Source: Lenzites betulinus (taxonomy: Eukaryota > Basidiomycota > Agaricomycetes > Polyporales > Polyporaceae). From it: a DNA stretch of 64,000 nucleotides. Location: the NCBI GenBank assembly GCA_022264855.1, contig JABYQU010000047.1, positions 124,001-188,000 of the forward strand, read 5' to 3'. Both the position numbers and the translations under genes were made by a program. Positions 1 through 13,416 of this stretch are shown one piece after another. Within the stretch, counting starts at the first letter, position 1. The number at the start of each line of letters is the position of its first letter. The notes beneath the pieces were generated by a model. That model did not search any database. It was not told the DNA's origin and saw only the letters and a list, made by a program, of their open reading frames with translations.

Positions 1-3000
1 CTTCGAAGAGTGCGGGATCAACAAGCGGACGCCTCCTGTCGGTCTAGTTTTTGTCGAAGAGCTGGGTGATATGCTGACCCCCACTCCCGTGCAGTTCAAC
101 CCACCTGCGGAAGTGCGCGAGGAGGGGCTTTTCTTCCCGCCTGCCACAGGAGCATCTACGAAGGATACGCGTTCGACTACTATCCCGCGATTTGACGCTT
201 CCCAAGACCGAGAGGGAGCCTCCCACGTCCCACACATGGACCATTTCTACGACAACAGCCTGCAGACTGGCTTGATGCGCGATCTCGCGATAGATTTTGA
301 GATCCTCGGTGAACACCTCGTTCTACTCGGGAATCAGGTCAGTGGTTCCCTGCCATGAGGCCCGTGTGCGTCACTAAACAATATTCTAGGGAGTGGGCAA
401 GAACAAGGTTATAGATCGGTATGATACTTTCTTTCGACTAACGTGTCCATACACGCTAAGCTGCAATCCCTTTACAATAGATTATGCCAGGTAAGACGGA
501 TGATTCGGCCTGTTCCTTTACCTGACCCGGCAACTCACTCGGCAAATTGCCATAGCTCCTTGGCCGACCTAGAGAATATATTCAGCTCCATAGAGATACG
601 ACAGTGAACCAACTAATGTTCCAGACGGTCCTGGAGGACGGTGTCATCAAGTATACTGACTCGCCCTTGCTACGCGCCATCATTCACGGGCGTGTGATCA
701 TCATAGACGAGGCCGATAAGGCGGCAGAGCACGTCGTAGCGATATTCCGGAGCCTCGCGGGGCATGGACAGTTGACGCTCGCGGACGGGCGGCGTGTACG
801 CGAGGTCGAGGATCGCGAAGGAGACATTGTCGTTCATCCCAACTTCCGTTTGATCCTCTTGGCGAACCGCCCGGGATATCGTGAGTCACTGCCCCGGTAC
901 CGGGACAAAAGCTTTCGTACCTATAACCACCTCGCAGCGTTCCTCGGTAACCACTTCCTCCAAGTGCTCGGGGACAACTTCTGCTGTCATGCGGTGACAA
1001 ACCCGGACATGGCGAGCGAGCGCAAGTTACTATCGCAGCTCGCGCCCCAACTGAGTGAGGACCTGATCCTCCGTCTCGTCGCCGCTTTCCACGACCTCCG
1101 CAAGGCATACGAGAGCGGTACAGTCACATATCCGTACTCCCTTCGAGGTCAGCAAACCTCGTCCTCCATTCCCTCAGAGATCTCGACTCGCTGATCTGTT
1201 CCCACAGAGCTGCTCAACCTTGTTCGCCACATGCAGGCATATCCCGGAGACCCGCTCGAGGACGCCCTCCGGAACGTATTTGACTTTGACGTGTACAAGC
1301 CCGAGACAATCGCGAAGCTCTCTGCCATCCTGGATCACCATGGGTGCGTTCGGACTCCTCCTTGCCCTCCGTACCTCCTCACGATCATTCATGTCGTCAA
1401 TGCCATTGCGTAGGCTCGTTGTGAAAAATCTCGGGATCGGCGCCGGGCGGGATGCAACGGAGAAGAAGGTCCTCGACGTGAAGTTCGAGCCGAAGGGTGA
1501 CACAAGCCTCTCGGAGCCCAAGTTCGGCAAAGATGACCCGGAGAACAAGGCACACACCGGGGGGAACACTTGGTCGGGCGGGGTACGTGGGAGCTCGCCT
1601 TGGCTAACAGCGTGTTCAATCTCATCTCTGTACCGCAGACTGGCGGAAGGGATACTGCCGGCCTTGGGGGCAGGGGCGGATATATGCGTCTGTTCAAGGG
1701 GCACGATATCAACCAGGTTTGTGGCGCGACCCTGTCCCGATTCCGAGCAGCAGCCCTTACTGTGGAGGTGTGTTCTTCAGGTTCCCGATGCGCTGAAGAA
1801 CGACGTCCCGGACCACGTGAAGGAGCGTGCACGGGAGATGGCCCGCCTGGAACTCGCGCGCCGCCTGGAGGAGCTCAATATGAGCGCAGGCGAGGCGAAG
1901 GAATATGGGGCGCTGTTTGCCGCCGTCGAGGGCCACATCGCGCAGCTCCACGACCTGCTTGAGAGTAGGTATCTGACGATCACTGCTGCGCGCCGGGGCT
2001 CACCCGTGGTTGGTCTAGATCTCGCCGCGCGCGAGGAGGAGCGTGTTTGGGTGAAGCGACAGACGGACGGGGAGCTCGACGACAGTCGGTTAACGGAAGG
2101 CCTTACGGGCGAGGCAACCGTGTACAAGCGGAGAGGGATGGAGAAGCCCGAGATGGGTCGCCCTCAGATAAAGTGTGTGCTCTCGGTTTCGCACGCTAAG
2201 CGTCCTCTCACCTCGTATGTTCCTGCGGCAGGCCCAAAAGGATCCGCTTTCTATTCGACGTCAGCGCGTCAATGTGGGTGATCAATGCTTTCACCCCGGA
2301 TTGCAAAAAGTTACAGGAAATGTTAGGTACCGCTTCCAGTACGACGGTCGCCTGAAGCGCAGCATGGAGACAGGTACGACGGCGCTTTTGATGATGCCTC
2401 CGCATGTGAAGGTTGACATAGATTACAGCGGTGATGCTCATGGAGACCTTCGACCGTCTCACACGCAAGGAGAAGTATGTCTGGGATGTAAGTCGGCCCT
2501 TGCATCTCCATTCTGTTGGCTACTAAACTATTCGCTTTCTCACAGATCTATGGACACGTATGTCTCGCATCCTAAGTAACTATAACATGCGCTGACAATT
2601 ACTTGGCCAGTCCGGCGATTCCGCGTCCATACCCCTCGTTGAGGCATATCAAGAGCTTGAGATTCGGGACCGTTGGAAAGTCGTCGACAAGATGGAGATG
2701 ATCACCCAGTACACGTTCGCCGGCGACTACACTCGTACGCAACCTGCCCAGTAGATCACGGAATAAGCTCCATCTAACCATGTCCCTGCCACTTCACAGT
2801 GGAGGCAATCGACAAGGCGGTAGTGGATATTGCTCAGTTCGATGCAGGTCAGTCAGGCCCCTGTGTTTGGTCTCACGTAAATTGCAGCGAGCTGACTACG
2901 TCACACCCGTAGATGACTGGTTCGTCATCGCGATCACGGACGCGAACTTCGCACGTTATGGGATCACCGCGGAGGACCTGCAACGCGTTATGAATCGCAA

Positions 3001-3218
3001 CCCGAAGGTGCACACATCGCTCGTGTGCATTGGTGAAGGCGCAGAGGCGGCCTGGTGCGTGCTGGAGCTGCCCACTGTGTGTGTGAGCGGGCGACTCGGC
3101 GGCTGACCATCATTGCAGGATTCCGAAGAACCTCCCGGGGCGAGGCTACCGTGTGGCGGACACTGCAGACATTCCTGCGGTCCTGCGGAGCATTCTGTCG
3201 ACCATGGTAGATCATTGA
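1..3218 (+). CDS. VWA8: VWA8-like AAA+ ATPase with C-terminal VWA domain (3' part)
   Basis: This is the 3' part of a gene whose 5' end lies before the window; the reading frame is open from base 2. It encodes the second AAA+ module and the VWA domain of a VWA8-type protein, a dynein/midasin-related ATPase that is mitochondrial in animals. Visible motifs are Walker A GNQGVGKNK (exon starting at 391), the segment RPREYIQLHRDTT (about 562-604), Walker B VIIIDEADKA (about 694-723), and further on the VWA metal-site motif DVSASM (about 2255-2273) followed by IYGHSGDS. At least ten short introns interrupt it. Examples are the GTG..AG intron after SASM and the donor GTATGTC after the histidine of YGH. 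The last exon ends in STMVDH with TGA at 3216-3218. Internal exon borders between 1200 and 2250 are approximate. Confidence 0.9.
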
Positions 3219-3264
3219 GGCGTGTTGACCAGAGGTAAAGCTGCTTTAAGTCTCCTAGATATAT

Positions 3265-4414
3265 CTAGGGTCCTCCAGGGTACACGAGTCGTGGCGTTGA
3301 CGGTTTAATGCGAGAAGCCAGGCTCCTGCTTGATCTACGAGCCCACTTACAATGACATCCTAATCGTACATACATGATATAAAGTACGGTGCTCATTGCG
3401 GCAGACCATTCCAGTGGTATAGGACAGATCCCTGCGCGTGGAATCAGTATCCCATCCACATCGAATGACGGGCAACGCACCGTGCTGTTGTCTTTGCGCA
3501 CAATCTTGCGATTCACCAGTGCAATCAAGCACTTGTTCACTCGTGCCTGATTCAAGTCTGGTGGTTTCACGAATGCCACAACTTTGTATGTGTTAACCAA
3601 GCTCAGCGCGCAGCGTAGCGAAGACGGCGCACTGTTGAACGCCTCTTCCGGGCCATCCATGAACTTCTCGAGGATCATTTCCATATGCCTGCGCAGAGTC
3701 GGGTCGTTCCCTCTGAACTCAAGCGGCAGCGCGGCGAGCAGCCGCTCCATCTCCAGGCCGCGCTCGCGCTTCTCCCTTGCCGTCAGCTTCGGCTTCGCCA
3801 TCTTCCTCTTTACCGCAACCCTTCCGCCACCGCCGCTTTTGTTCGTTGTAGCAGAGGATGCGATGGTAGACTCGGTCGCGCCGTCACCCGTTGGCAGCTC
3901 CATCGTCGAAGCGGGCTCTGGGGGCGTTGGCGGTCGGCGCGCGGCCTCTTCAGCTGCACGTATGGCCTCGAGTGCGGTGCGCGCGTCTTCCTCTGGTCCC
4001 CAGCGGGTTCTGCCTTAGCCTCCGGCTCGAAAGACATGCTGCACTCACCTGCGCGCCGTGCGGCCAGGGCAAACGAGTCCTGCGTCGGTGCCTGCGCGTG
4101 GCTCGCGTGTGAGCTTGTACGAAAGAGCGCGTCTGCGGGCGCACCTGTGGCCAATCCGTAGTGAGGGCGTTCATGTTCATGACGTATAGCCAGCTCGCGA
4201 AGCTCTCGTTGAACGTGCCGAGCGCGTCGCTGAGGGCTCTGAGGCCCTCTACATTCGTCTGCAGCGCTTCTGCCTCGTCAATGAGCTCTGCGAGGGCGGG
4301 TTCGAGGAAGCCGAGGCCATGGGGCGCGTCTGGGTACGCGGTCGATCGCGAGAGGCGGAAGAGTGAGCCCTGCGAAAGGCGCCGCAGTGGTGTTTGGGGC
4401 GCGTTGGGTGGCAT
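3265..4414 (-). CDS. DAM1: DASH complex subunit Dam1-like
   Basis: The first exon (4414 down to 4145) starts MPPNAPQTPLRRLSQGSLFR and continues into FLEPALAELIDEAEALQTN and FNESFASWLYVMNMNALTTD. This is the conserved core of the Dam1 family, which helps couple kinetochores to spindle microtubules in fungi. A GTGCGC donor follows. The second coding block (about 4010-3600) is rich in alanine and glutamate, then basic (VKRKMAKPKLTAREKRERG), and ends with LPLEFRGNDPTLRRHMEMI. A further open stretch contains DLNQARVNKCLIALVNRK after a probable short intron near 3600-3560. The 3' end at 3265 is the stop of the longest open frame and may be earlier if more introns exist. The gene is convergent with VWA8, with 46 bp between stops. 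The family assignment rests on the N-terminal block. Confidence 0.75.
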
Positions 4415-4657
4415 TCAGTTGGAGATTTGAGGATGAGACGGACGTGGCGGCGGTGGTGTTAATGGTGAAAGAAGAGAGTGTGTATGTGTGTAAGAGGAGG
4501 AAAAGGAGAAGCTCACCTGCAGCTATGCGCGGTCTTAATGCTGCTGATTGGGCTCGGTAGATGCCGGCACCGTGTAAGCGCCTGTCCGACGCGTGCTCTC
4601 GCGTCGACCGCGCGCGGTACGCGTCCTCTGCTCTTCTCCAGCACGTCTACTAGAAAC

Positions 4658-7600
4658 ATGTCAGAAAATCCCTCAGCGGGGGCGCTGAAATATAGAGGGA
4701 ACACGCAGTTCAAGGCCGGAAACTTCAGCGGGTACGTCCTGAAGTTATAACTAGCTCATGCGCCGTGTCAAGTTGTCGGGCTACCCGCCGGGCACAAGCG
4801 ATGGGTTGCTCAACGTCGCATCCAGACTCTTTACACGACGAGCAATTGCTCAAGGTTCTGGCCCAAACCAGGGTAAGAACAGGTGCAGAGCTGGTTTCCT
4901 GGTTCCGGGCCAGAGACAGGCTTGGAGCTCCGACATACAACGCACAAATAGCCACTGTAGGCTGCTTTGTTATCCGATCAATGACTTCTTGAACAGGCTT
5001 CAGGACCTGGACCAGCCTCAGAACCGGGCTGTCGACGGGAGTCCAGTTCTGGCGCTGATCTAAGCCTGTCCTGGAGGGGAACTGCGGGCAAATGCGCGTC
5101 GTGTCAGAACTGTTCATCCAACTTGGATTGTATTGCAGGCTATCTATTTGGTCAAGATTGCTCATAGTACGCGCTTTACAGGGCATGCGAGCTCTACGCC
5201 CAGGCAAATACAGGCATTCTAGGTCTCGCCCGTGTTTGCGCTCATCCTGCATCAATGTAGGCCGAGAAAACGGATCCCAAAGACGCGGTGTATCCATCAA
5301 ATCTAAGTGCGGCTTTGTACGAAACCGGAGACTATGCACAGTGCATATCTGCCGTCGTACGCTCTTGGAAGCTGCTCGAAGGGCAGCGAGACTCGAAACA
5401 CGACCTGATCGTTCGGCTTTCAGGGAGACTCGCCAAATCACTCGCCCTCCTCGCCATGTCAAGACCAAGCGCTTGCTTGGTCGTCGATCCGCACATGGCT
5501 GACATCAAGGAGCTGAAAGAATATTCGCTGACTGCGCCCGCATCGGCATCACCCGCTATGGATGGTCTACGCCGTGCTTGGCAAGAATGGGAAATCTTGG
5601 AATCTAACCTCGACACATATAAGGACAAGAGCGAAGCGTGTCTGGGAGCGTTGTCAAGGCTGCCACTCTTTATGAAACCCATGTAAGGTCTTCGTCCTAC
5701 TCTGAATGTTCAACCTACATGTTGACTCGTGACAGGGATGACGCGAAAGAGTACTATACGGTGAGGCTGAGAGAGGGCTACACATGGGACGAGCTCACAG
5801 TATCATCCTCGGCAGATTGGCCATGATCCATTGATCGACCTTACCGTCGGCTGGGGCTCTGGCAATGCCGACGACCCCCTCAAATTTGACAGGCTCTCTG
5901 TCGATAAGTTATCTCACCTTTCATTCCTGTTCGGCGGCGTTGGCGACGGTAAGTCATCCCAGTCTCTGGCACTGGACATATGCTCAAGCGAGTACGGGCA
6001 GGGCGTCATGCCTTGGCGACAATCGCTGGCCTGTTCCAGTCCTACAAGACACTATCCAAGAAGAGAAAGTCGTTGTTTAATACACATCTCACGCTTCTCG
6101 ACATCCACCCGACTGCTATAACGCGCGACCTGTGCATGTTGATGCTGTTGCACCAGCTCACCACTGCAACCGACGCTGTCGAACGTGCAGAGATCAAAGC
6201 AACGCTCATGTACTCGTTCTGTGCCGCTGTCATGCCGGGCTACTGCTTTGAACGGTATGCATATCTTTTTGGTATTGGACACCGTTGATTCCGTGTTAAC
6301 GTGCGGGTGTGTTGCAGGCTTATGTCTGTTGTGCAAGACCTCCTTGAACGTCTAACAAAGTCTCCACCCGCTCTGCCGGAATGGCTGCACGTGGAAACCA
6401 AGACGGTTCCGGAGGTACTGCGTGCACTCAAATACTGGACTAGAGCAGTCAAGTCCACCCGCAAGATGCTTGCAAATCACACATATCGCAATCCTCGAGC
6501 ACAATGGAGCGCAAACGCTCAGATGCTCGGTAACACTGGTGCTACCGGCGCCTTCCAGCGACAGCTTACCGACCGTTTCATGGATCAACGCAGCAAGATT
6601 GAGCAGACGCTACGCGGGCTTTCCGACGCTCAGCTGCTCCAGCTATCATGGATGCCTCCGGGAATCTCCGTCCGTGCGGCACGCGAATTCCTTGAGGAGA
6701 ACATGGAGCGTCTTGTGGACATGATGCAGCAGATGGCGACGACTGGGAAGGTACCAACCAATGAACAGGAATGGTATGCGCTCACCAAGGTCTTCTTTCC
6801 GCCTGCCGAGCTCAGGGTGCGCCACCCTGGCTTTGTGCAAGCGTGGGGGACGTTGGCAAAGGGGGGTGATGTGGATCGGGCTACGCTGCGCAAGGTCGGC
6901 GCTCATCTCTGTTCATACTGTTTATACGGAGTGCGCTGATGAGCGGCGCTGTAGATCAATGTCCACATCGAAAGCGACTGGAAGACAAACATCACCCTCT
7001 ATGTCTGTCCTTGTGTTTATCTTCGATCGGAAACACGCGCTGAATTTTGTGTTTAGGATTCCAACTTTGATAACCCGAAATATCATCCAGGCGGCGACGG
7101 ATATAAAACGGTGTCCGGAGACGTCTTCGAGCAGATCCACTTTGTGGACGACTTCAATCGAAGAAACCAGGCCGGATCAAAAGATTCTATAAGCGGCGAT
7201 GCCAACACGCTTGCGTGGGATGTTTTCAGCACGTTCTTCGAGGAGATCGCTGCGGCCTTGCGGGGGCTCAGTGGTCATATCGCTGTTGAACTCATCGCTG
7301 GTGGTCTTTCAGAGGAACTTGCCAAGATGCGGTTCAAGGGCGACGTGACTAGGCCCGACAAATTCCCTAGAAAGTACACCCGAATGTGGCTCAGCAACGT
7401 ACCGTGAGCACGATTTCATTACGGGATATCGAGCGTCGATTGACTTAACTCTTCTAGTGACTACACACATGGTCCCATGAACATGGCGGTATACGTTGTT
7501 CCAAACCTACAAGACGATGATCAAGCCGGCGCTTCTTGCAATTGCCTCTTGAACACAGGCTCATGGACCAACGACGACCATTACTGTTTCACGTAAGGTC

Positions 7601-8638
7601 CCTCTGATCTTTGAACCTATCAGCAGCTGCTGACTTTCCACAGTTACACACACCTGCTTGCGAAAGACATACCGCGTTATCTCGGATGTAAAATCATTCG
7701 GGCCCAAGCCGTCATGGACGTGCTCGTTCTTGGCCCGTTGACCCTGCCCCGGCCACAGACTGAGCTCGCCTCCCGCGACGAGCTTACATCATGGCTCAGT
7801 CGCATACTCTTCAACACTCTCATCCCCGGGCGTACCAGGATGCCGCCGGAGAACGTACGCCTCCCCAACAACCTGGTCGCCTTCTTTGGTCTCCTCATGC
7901 ACCTCCACCGCGTCGGCTTCCCCGCACACTGGCTCTCCGACTTCCTCGCGCGCATCCTCAGCGGAAGTATGGTATCCGACATCGCGCCGTACACCGACTT
8001 GTGGCCAATTCCGTTGGCCAACCTCGGACAGCGCGTCCCGTCACGGCGTGTCCGCACGGACCCGTGGCTCGTCGAGTTCGAAACCATCATCGCGACCGCA
8101 TATCACGCGATTCCGTTCCCCGTGGCAAGCGCACTCCCTGCCGGCTTTTCGTGCGAGTCGGGGGATATCGGGGTGTGGGAAATCAAGGTCGCTGCAACGG
8201 TCCCGTTCTCGGCGAGCGCTTGGAGCCCGTTTATGGGCTATGCAAATCCGTACGAGCCCGTGACGCGCCTTCTCTTCTACAAGCCCTCCGCCGACGCCCC
8301 GGCCACACTCATCGGCAACATGCGGGCGGTGTTCGAAGGAAGCGCCTCGCCCGCACCCGGATCGTTCTTTGTGCTCACTGCTCAGGAGCTGGTGCAGTAC
8401 GAGACACGTATTCGATTCAAGCTCAGCAAGGGGCGTGTTGAGAGGATGAAGGCGGAGAAATGGAGCGTTGTCGCGTACCGGCAGGACACGAGTCAGCAAG
8501 GTAAGCGTCTGCTGTTTTGCAAGGATCGTAGCTACGCTGGCATCGAGGAGTGCGCTGACGCGAACCTACTTCGTAGTGACTCGCCCGGTGGCGGCCGCAC
8601 ACTGGGACCTCATCACAGGCGACGCAAGCACGGCGTAA
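4658..8638 (+). CDS. TPR/DUF4470 domain protein
   Basis: Basidiomycete protein of unknown function, estimated at about 1,000 residues. The N-terminus (MSENPSAGALKYRGNTQFKA, then ACELYAQAEKTDPKDAVYPS, then NLSAALYETGDYAQC) is a typical tetratricopeptide start. The DUF4470 domain follows near 5905-6160 (LSFLFGGVGDGRHALATIAG, then LLDIHPTAITRDLCMLMLL). This domain is also found at the N-terminus of the dynein-arm assembly factor DNAAF3. The rest, to VTRPVAAAHWDLITGDASTA and TAA at 8636-8638, has no domain I recognise. Splicing reconstructs cleanly: exon 4658-4731, a 22-nt exon 5182-5203, then an exon from 5261, and later introns of about 50-60 nt. The first intron is unusually long (450 nt) and the second has a GC donor. 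The upstream gene DAM1 is divergent, 243 bp away, so the two may share a promoter. Confidence 0.85.
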
Positions 8639-9582
8639 GCCTTCTACAGTGCTTGATTATTCTTGCTGGCTCAAATGTAACGATCATGTAATGTATATAC
8701 AAGAATCATCGCGCGCATGAGAACGACGTATCATGTACTCTGACCGCTCTATCAGGCGGTGGAAACACGAGCTTGGAACAGCGAGTCTGCAAGCAGAGAT
8801 GATCTCGAATATGGCAGTACGTGCCTAGCACAGTAGGACAGCACACTGCCTGCATTGCGCACCAGCGAGACAGTAGTAGTTTAGTGTTTGGGTAAGCAAA
8901 GAGAGACGACCCCGGGTACAATATTGCGTGGGCGGAACAGATCAGATCGGGAGGGCGATAGCTTCCAAACCTAACAAACACAAACAACTCTCCGTGGCTT
9001 GTGCGCGATTTTGGCATATGTTGCGGATCGTGCTAGGGAGACCTGACTTAACTCACGGCGCCCTAGTACAACGACCACGCGCGAGACGGTCTGTCAGGAA
9101 TAGTATCCGGCGCCCCGGTGTACTCGCCATGTCCGAACTGTTGATAACCTTTACGACCCATCTTGCTGCTGCGAGCGTCGGGACACGGTCAAGAGCTCCC
9201 CGCGTCTTATACACGCATGTCAGATCATACATACGTCGTTTCCATCATAATTTTGTTCTTTGGTCTCGGAACACAGGGTCACCGTCTAAGTAAATCCTTG
9301 ATCGCCGCCTGATTCTTACCAGACTTCACGATATTCACCCGTATCACGATCGCTTTCGGCCGCGCCTCTCGCATTTGGGTAAGGGACACGGATTAAGGAG
9401 GCATGAGGTGGACAAACTGCTGCGGGTGGGGTCTGGACGGAACTATCAACGAAGCTTGGCGCCGGGCACCTGCACGCAAGCGCCTTGTACTTCAAGGGTC
9501 CTCCTCTCATCAGCACCGTGGCACCAGTCGGTCTACCGTCTCAGTACCCCCTCAAATACGCGATCTTCACTGGATCCTCCCA
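8639..9582. other. Intergenic, no gene recognised
   Basis: This stretch contains the 3' region of the DUF4470 gene and the upstream region of the first DUF6535 gene. Short open frames (up to 121 codons) lack recognisable domains and look random. I see no strong repeat or RNA structure. Confidence 0.5.
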
Positions 9583-12264
9583 ATGTCTGAGCCCCACGTC
9601 GCACGCCCATCGGCCAGTGATTCTGCATCGGCTCAGACATCTGGCTCAAACACGGTCCCTTTCCTTGCCACGGGAGACCCTCCTGTTGCACCCGAGGATG
9701 GAAACAATGTAAGCATGATGTTGAATGCTTTCTTATGTAATGTTATCAACTATCTGGTCAAAGACGGGGGAGTCTCGGACAAAAGAAGCACGGCGAGCAG
9801 TTCGTCCTGACATTCCAGCTCAAGCTTCCATTAGCGTATGTTACTCGCATGTCATGTAGTCAGCACACTCTGACCGCCATCTAGGACTTGTGCATGGAAA
9901 CGAACGATGTGTTCACGCAAGAGCACAAGGCAGAGGCCTGGTCGAGTGCAGCAGTAATGGTCGAATCATACAGCGACGCCATGATTAAACGATGGAAGGA
10001 GGAAATAGACACGTACCTCGTTTTTGTGCGTATCGCCCATTCGCCGGCCGTAGACACTACTCATGAACAACCACCAGGCGGGTCTGTTCTCGGCCGTCCT
10101 CACCACGTTCAACGTCCAGTCGTACCCGCTCCTCCAGCCCGCCGCGCCAGATCCATCCCTCTCCGTCCTGCAGCAGATATCCGCACAGCTTGCGAGCTTC
10201 TCGATCAGCCCTCCCTTTGTTAATTCCACCCAGCCGTCGAGCTCCGGCAGCCAGAACGCAAGCAGCCCACCCACTGTGCCGCGCTGGACAGTCTGGCTCA
10301 ACGCGCTGTGGTTTTCCAGCCTCGTGCTCAGCTTGTCCTCGGCATCCCTCGGCATCATGGCGAAGCAGTGGCTGAACGAGTACCAGAGCGGCGTCTCCGG
10401 GACCTCCCGGCCGGCGGCGCGAGTGCGCCAGCATCGTCTGAACAACCTCCGAGCGTGGCGCGTGGAAGACATCATCAACACGATTCCCATCCTGCTTCAG
10501 CTCGCGCTCGCTTTCTTCCTTGCCGGGCTCCTCATCCTGCTCTGGAACTACGATCACGACGTCGCCGCCGCTGCATCGGCCCTCGTGGGTGTCCTAGCTG
10601 TGTTCACTTTGGTTACAACCCTTCTCCCGCTGTTCGATTCAAGCTGCTCGTATCTCACCCCTCACATCCGCGCCGTTCACGCACTCTGGCAACCGAAGTA
10701 CGGCATGTTCTGGGTATACACTAGGACCTGGCGCGGCTTCCACGCCACGCAAGGCTGGATCTTCACGTCCTGGCGTCGCGTCTCGCTTGTGCAGTGGCCT
10801 TCCATGGAGCATATCACTGCTGCGGTGATGGCCGAGGCGAAAGCAGCCTGTGGACGTTTGCGGAGGATGGTTGAACGCCTGAGGAGCATTCGAGTACACC
10901 CGCCGCCCCAAAGCTGGTCAGACCACAAACAGACGTGGCAGGGACGAGAGCGGTCGGCTGTCGAGGTGCGATCGCGCGACTTGGACGTGCAATACCTCGT
11001 CGAGGCGTACAACATCACGCTGCACCCCGACGCGCTCTCCACCGCGACCGCATGTCTCATGGACTTCTTCGAAATGGAGGTCGTCGATTACTTCCGACAG
11101 CTGCACACGTCCGCCCGGGAGCACTTCGGCGCGGCGGCGGACCGCGGGAGCGGGCCCCTTGGGTACGGCAACGAGCATCAGCTGCTGTGGCTCCTTATTA
11201 TACTGTGCGTATATCGCAGTGATGTCTCGCTCACTGACGAGGAAGCGGCTGCCTTGACTGGCGCCTTCGAACATGGATACTGGTCGTCCAGTATGCAGGC
11301 GGCCGACGCACGATGGGCACTGTCTACTCTGACCGCACTGATTGACCGTTTCCCGGACACCGAGGGCCGACTGATAGAGGGCATCGACCGGGGACGGCTC
11401 CAAATAGAGAGGGGGTATCTAATTATGTACTCTATATTTCACAACACGCCCGTAGCAAGCAGTTGGGTTCACGGTAAGACGGGGATTCCTCATTCGCCGG
11501 TTTTGCGTGTGCTGATTCACTGGTTTAAGGCGTAGTTAACGGTATATATCGCGAGATCCGCCTGGAAGAGCTCCGATACCTTACGCCGGCGTCTCCGGGC
11601 GACGCGAAGGCCGTTCGTTCTGGATACCCGTTGAGTTTTCGCGACTTCCTGGATTGCGCCGATCGTGCCTTGGCTCCAACCGTCAGGCTTCCCATCGACG
11701 ACCTTCAGACCGTCCGCACCTTCGTGCGTGACGTTCTCGCACAGCTGACGCACACGCTGCAAAGGGTGGTCGCCGAAGACGGGGTCCTGACGAGAGTCCA
11801 AGGGCTGGAGATATGGGACGTCATGTACACACTCGCCAATCATGTATCCGACGGCGTGCTTCAGTGCATGCCTGACGACCTTCGAGCCGACGTCTTGCGC
11901 ATGACCGACGTGCTCGCTGGGCCCCATGACTACGCCAACAACGTGCTGGGGGATAATATACCAGATTTGGCGTGTACACTCAAAGAGAAGATTATGCGCA
12001 TCAAAGGCACGCCAGACCCCGAGTAAGTGTTTCATAGTCGTCTCTCCCACCATGAGACTGCAGTTACTCAGACAATTTCTATCAAGTCGCAGCACGGCAC
12101 ATACTGCCGCCACATCTCCACCGGAAGTAGCACAAGCTTCGAGCGTCGCGGACCCCGTGGAGGTCGCTGCCGCCGCCGCTCCCGGCGATTCCTGCGCCAC
12201 CCCCGTCCCTGGCGATGACTTGCAACGAAAACATCCTGCTCTGCCTGCCGATACATCCTCCTAA
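9583..12264 (+). CDS. DUF6535 four-helix membrane protein (copy 1)
   Basis: The model has six phase-consistent exons: 9583-9708, 9764-9835, 9885-10025, 10078-11473, 11536-12022 and 12093-12264, giving about 797 residues. The DUF6535 signature starts in exon 3 (SDAMIKRWKEEIDTYLVF) and runs into exon 4 (AGLFSAVLTTFNVQSYPLL). Four hydrophobic helices are visible: the AGLFSAV helix, WTVWLNALWFSSLVLSLSSA, PILLQLALAFFLAGLLILLW and ASALVGVLAVFTLVTTLLPL. Between helices 2 and 3 is the conserved MAKQWLNEYQ. The long soluble C-terminal half (about 500 residues) has no domain I recognise. DUF6535 proteins are greatly expanded in Agaricomycetes and their function is unknown. Exon lengths and phases match copy 2 at 45826-49755 almost exactly, which supports both models. 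It lies at the left edge of the HET gene array, in the opposite orientation. Confidence 0.9.
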
Positions 12265-13416
12265 TCGCCCAGAATTTTCAGACGGCGTTCGCGTTTATAC
12301 ATCTGCTTGATGGCGTGCGCGACAAGCCTGCTGACAGTTCCCGCTATAGATCTCGTGGCTCCCCCGAAGCCGTCGTTCATACAAGTTACACGCTGCGCAA
12401 ACGGTGCATGTTGCAGTATCGGGATCCCGTGCTCCCCGCCCTTCCCCCATCTACCTGATACGAAACTTTCGGTCGCTTCATCACGTTTGGCGGCAAGTGC
12501 CTTCGAGTGACTGCATAGCCGCGTTTCATCCAAGTCCCGCTACAGAGCCGCCGCCGTCTATCCTGGCTTGTTAGATTCAGATCCATATGTGTGTCCCTGG
12601 TTGCTTGGTATTTCGATCTCCGCCTCGTATGCACTCGCGGTGTTGCCCGTACGTCGGAACGTCTGCGTGGTCGTACTGCTCTCCTCCGAGTCAGGACGTC
12701 ACTCGCTCATCACGCCGCCCCGCCGCTGCTCCGGGCGCACCTGTACAGCGCGTCCTCCGCTTGCGGGCCCGTGTCTTCGTCTTGCAGTATCCCGATCCTA
12801 AGGAAGCTTTATACCATCTTATATAACAGCGACAATGTCAGTACGCCCGCGGCCCTGGGCCTCCGTCACCCCATCCCCAGCAAAATTAACCTTACACCTC
12901 GCGCATGTTGCCTGCGGTGAATATTATGCACAACATGCTATCGCACTGCGCATGTGTGACCGAGATTGTACAGGTAGAGATGCGACACGCTCTCTGTCTC
13001 GCGCTCTACATTATCGCTCTACATCGTGGCCTGCGCACGATGACGCCCGCCGCCAAATTCCACGTGACAGTGCACTCCCAGGATAAATCAAACCACAGAA
13101 GAGGCTTCCACCCCTCGCAGTCCCCGCGAGCCCCAATGTGCATTTCGAGCACCTGCTTCTCGGCTCGCCACTCGCGTCGTATCACTGCCAGTATGTCTGC
13201 TGTGCGGGCGTATGACTTGTGCGGCACATTATGGACAGTAGATAATAACGATTCGGTCCCTCGAGATACCACTACCGGCTGCTTGCTGTAGGCTGTACAT
13301 ACACTGCGATTAGGGTTGTCAAAATATACGATGCTGTGGGTGCGGAACACACCTTGCTGCATCCCTTAGACAACCCGACCAACCATCTACGGCGGACGCT
13401 GTGGGCTGGGAGTTTG
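12265..13416. other. Intergenic region between DUF6535 copy 1 and HET1
   Basis: The two genes converge here. Open frames such as 13006-13362 (minus, 118 codons) have no recognisable domain. If the last HET1 intron is modelled wrongly, some HET1 3' exon sequence could extend to about 13319. Confidence 0.45.

Noticed and set aside
1220..2281. 353-codon plus frame over VWA8
   Set aside because: It runs through introns in a frame different from the VWA8 exons; the spliced frame gives the known protein.
4725..5468. 247-codon minus frame across the DUF4470 gene start
   Set aside because: Antisense to exons that splice into a recognised protein; no domain of its own.
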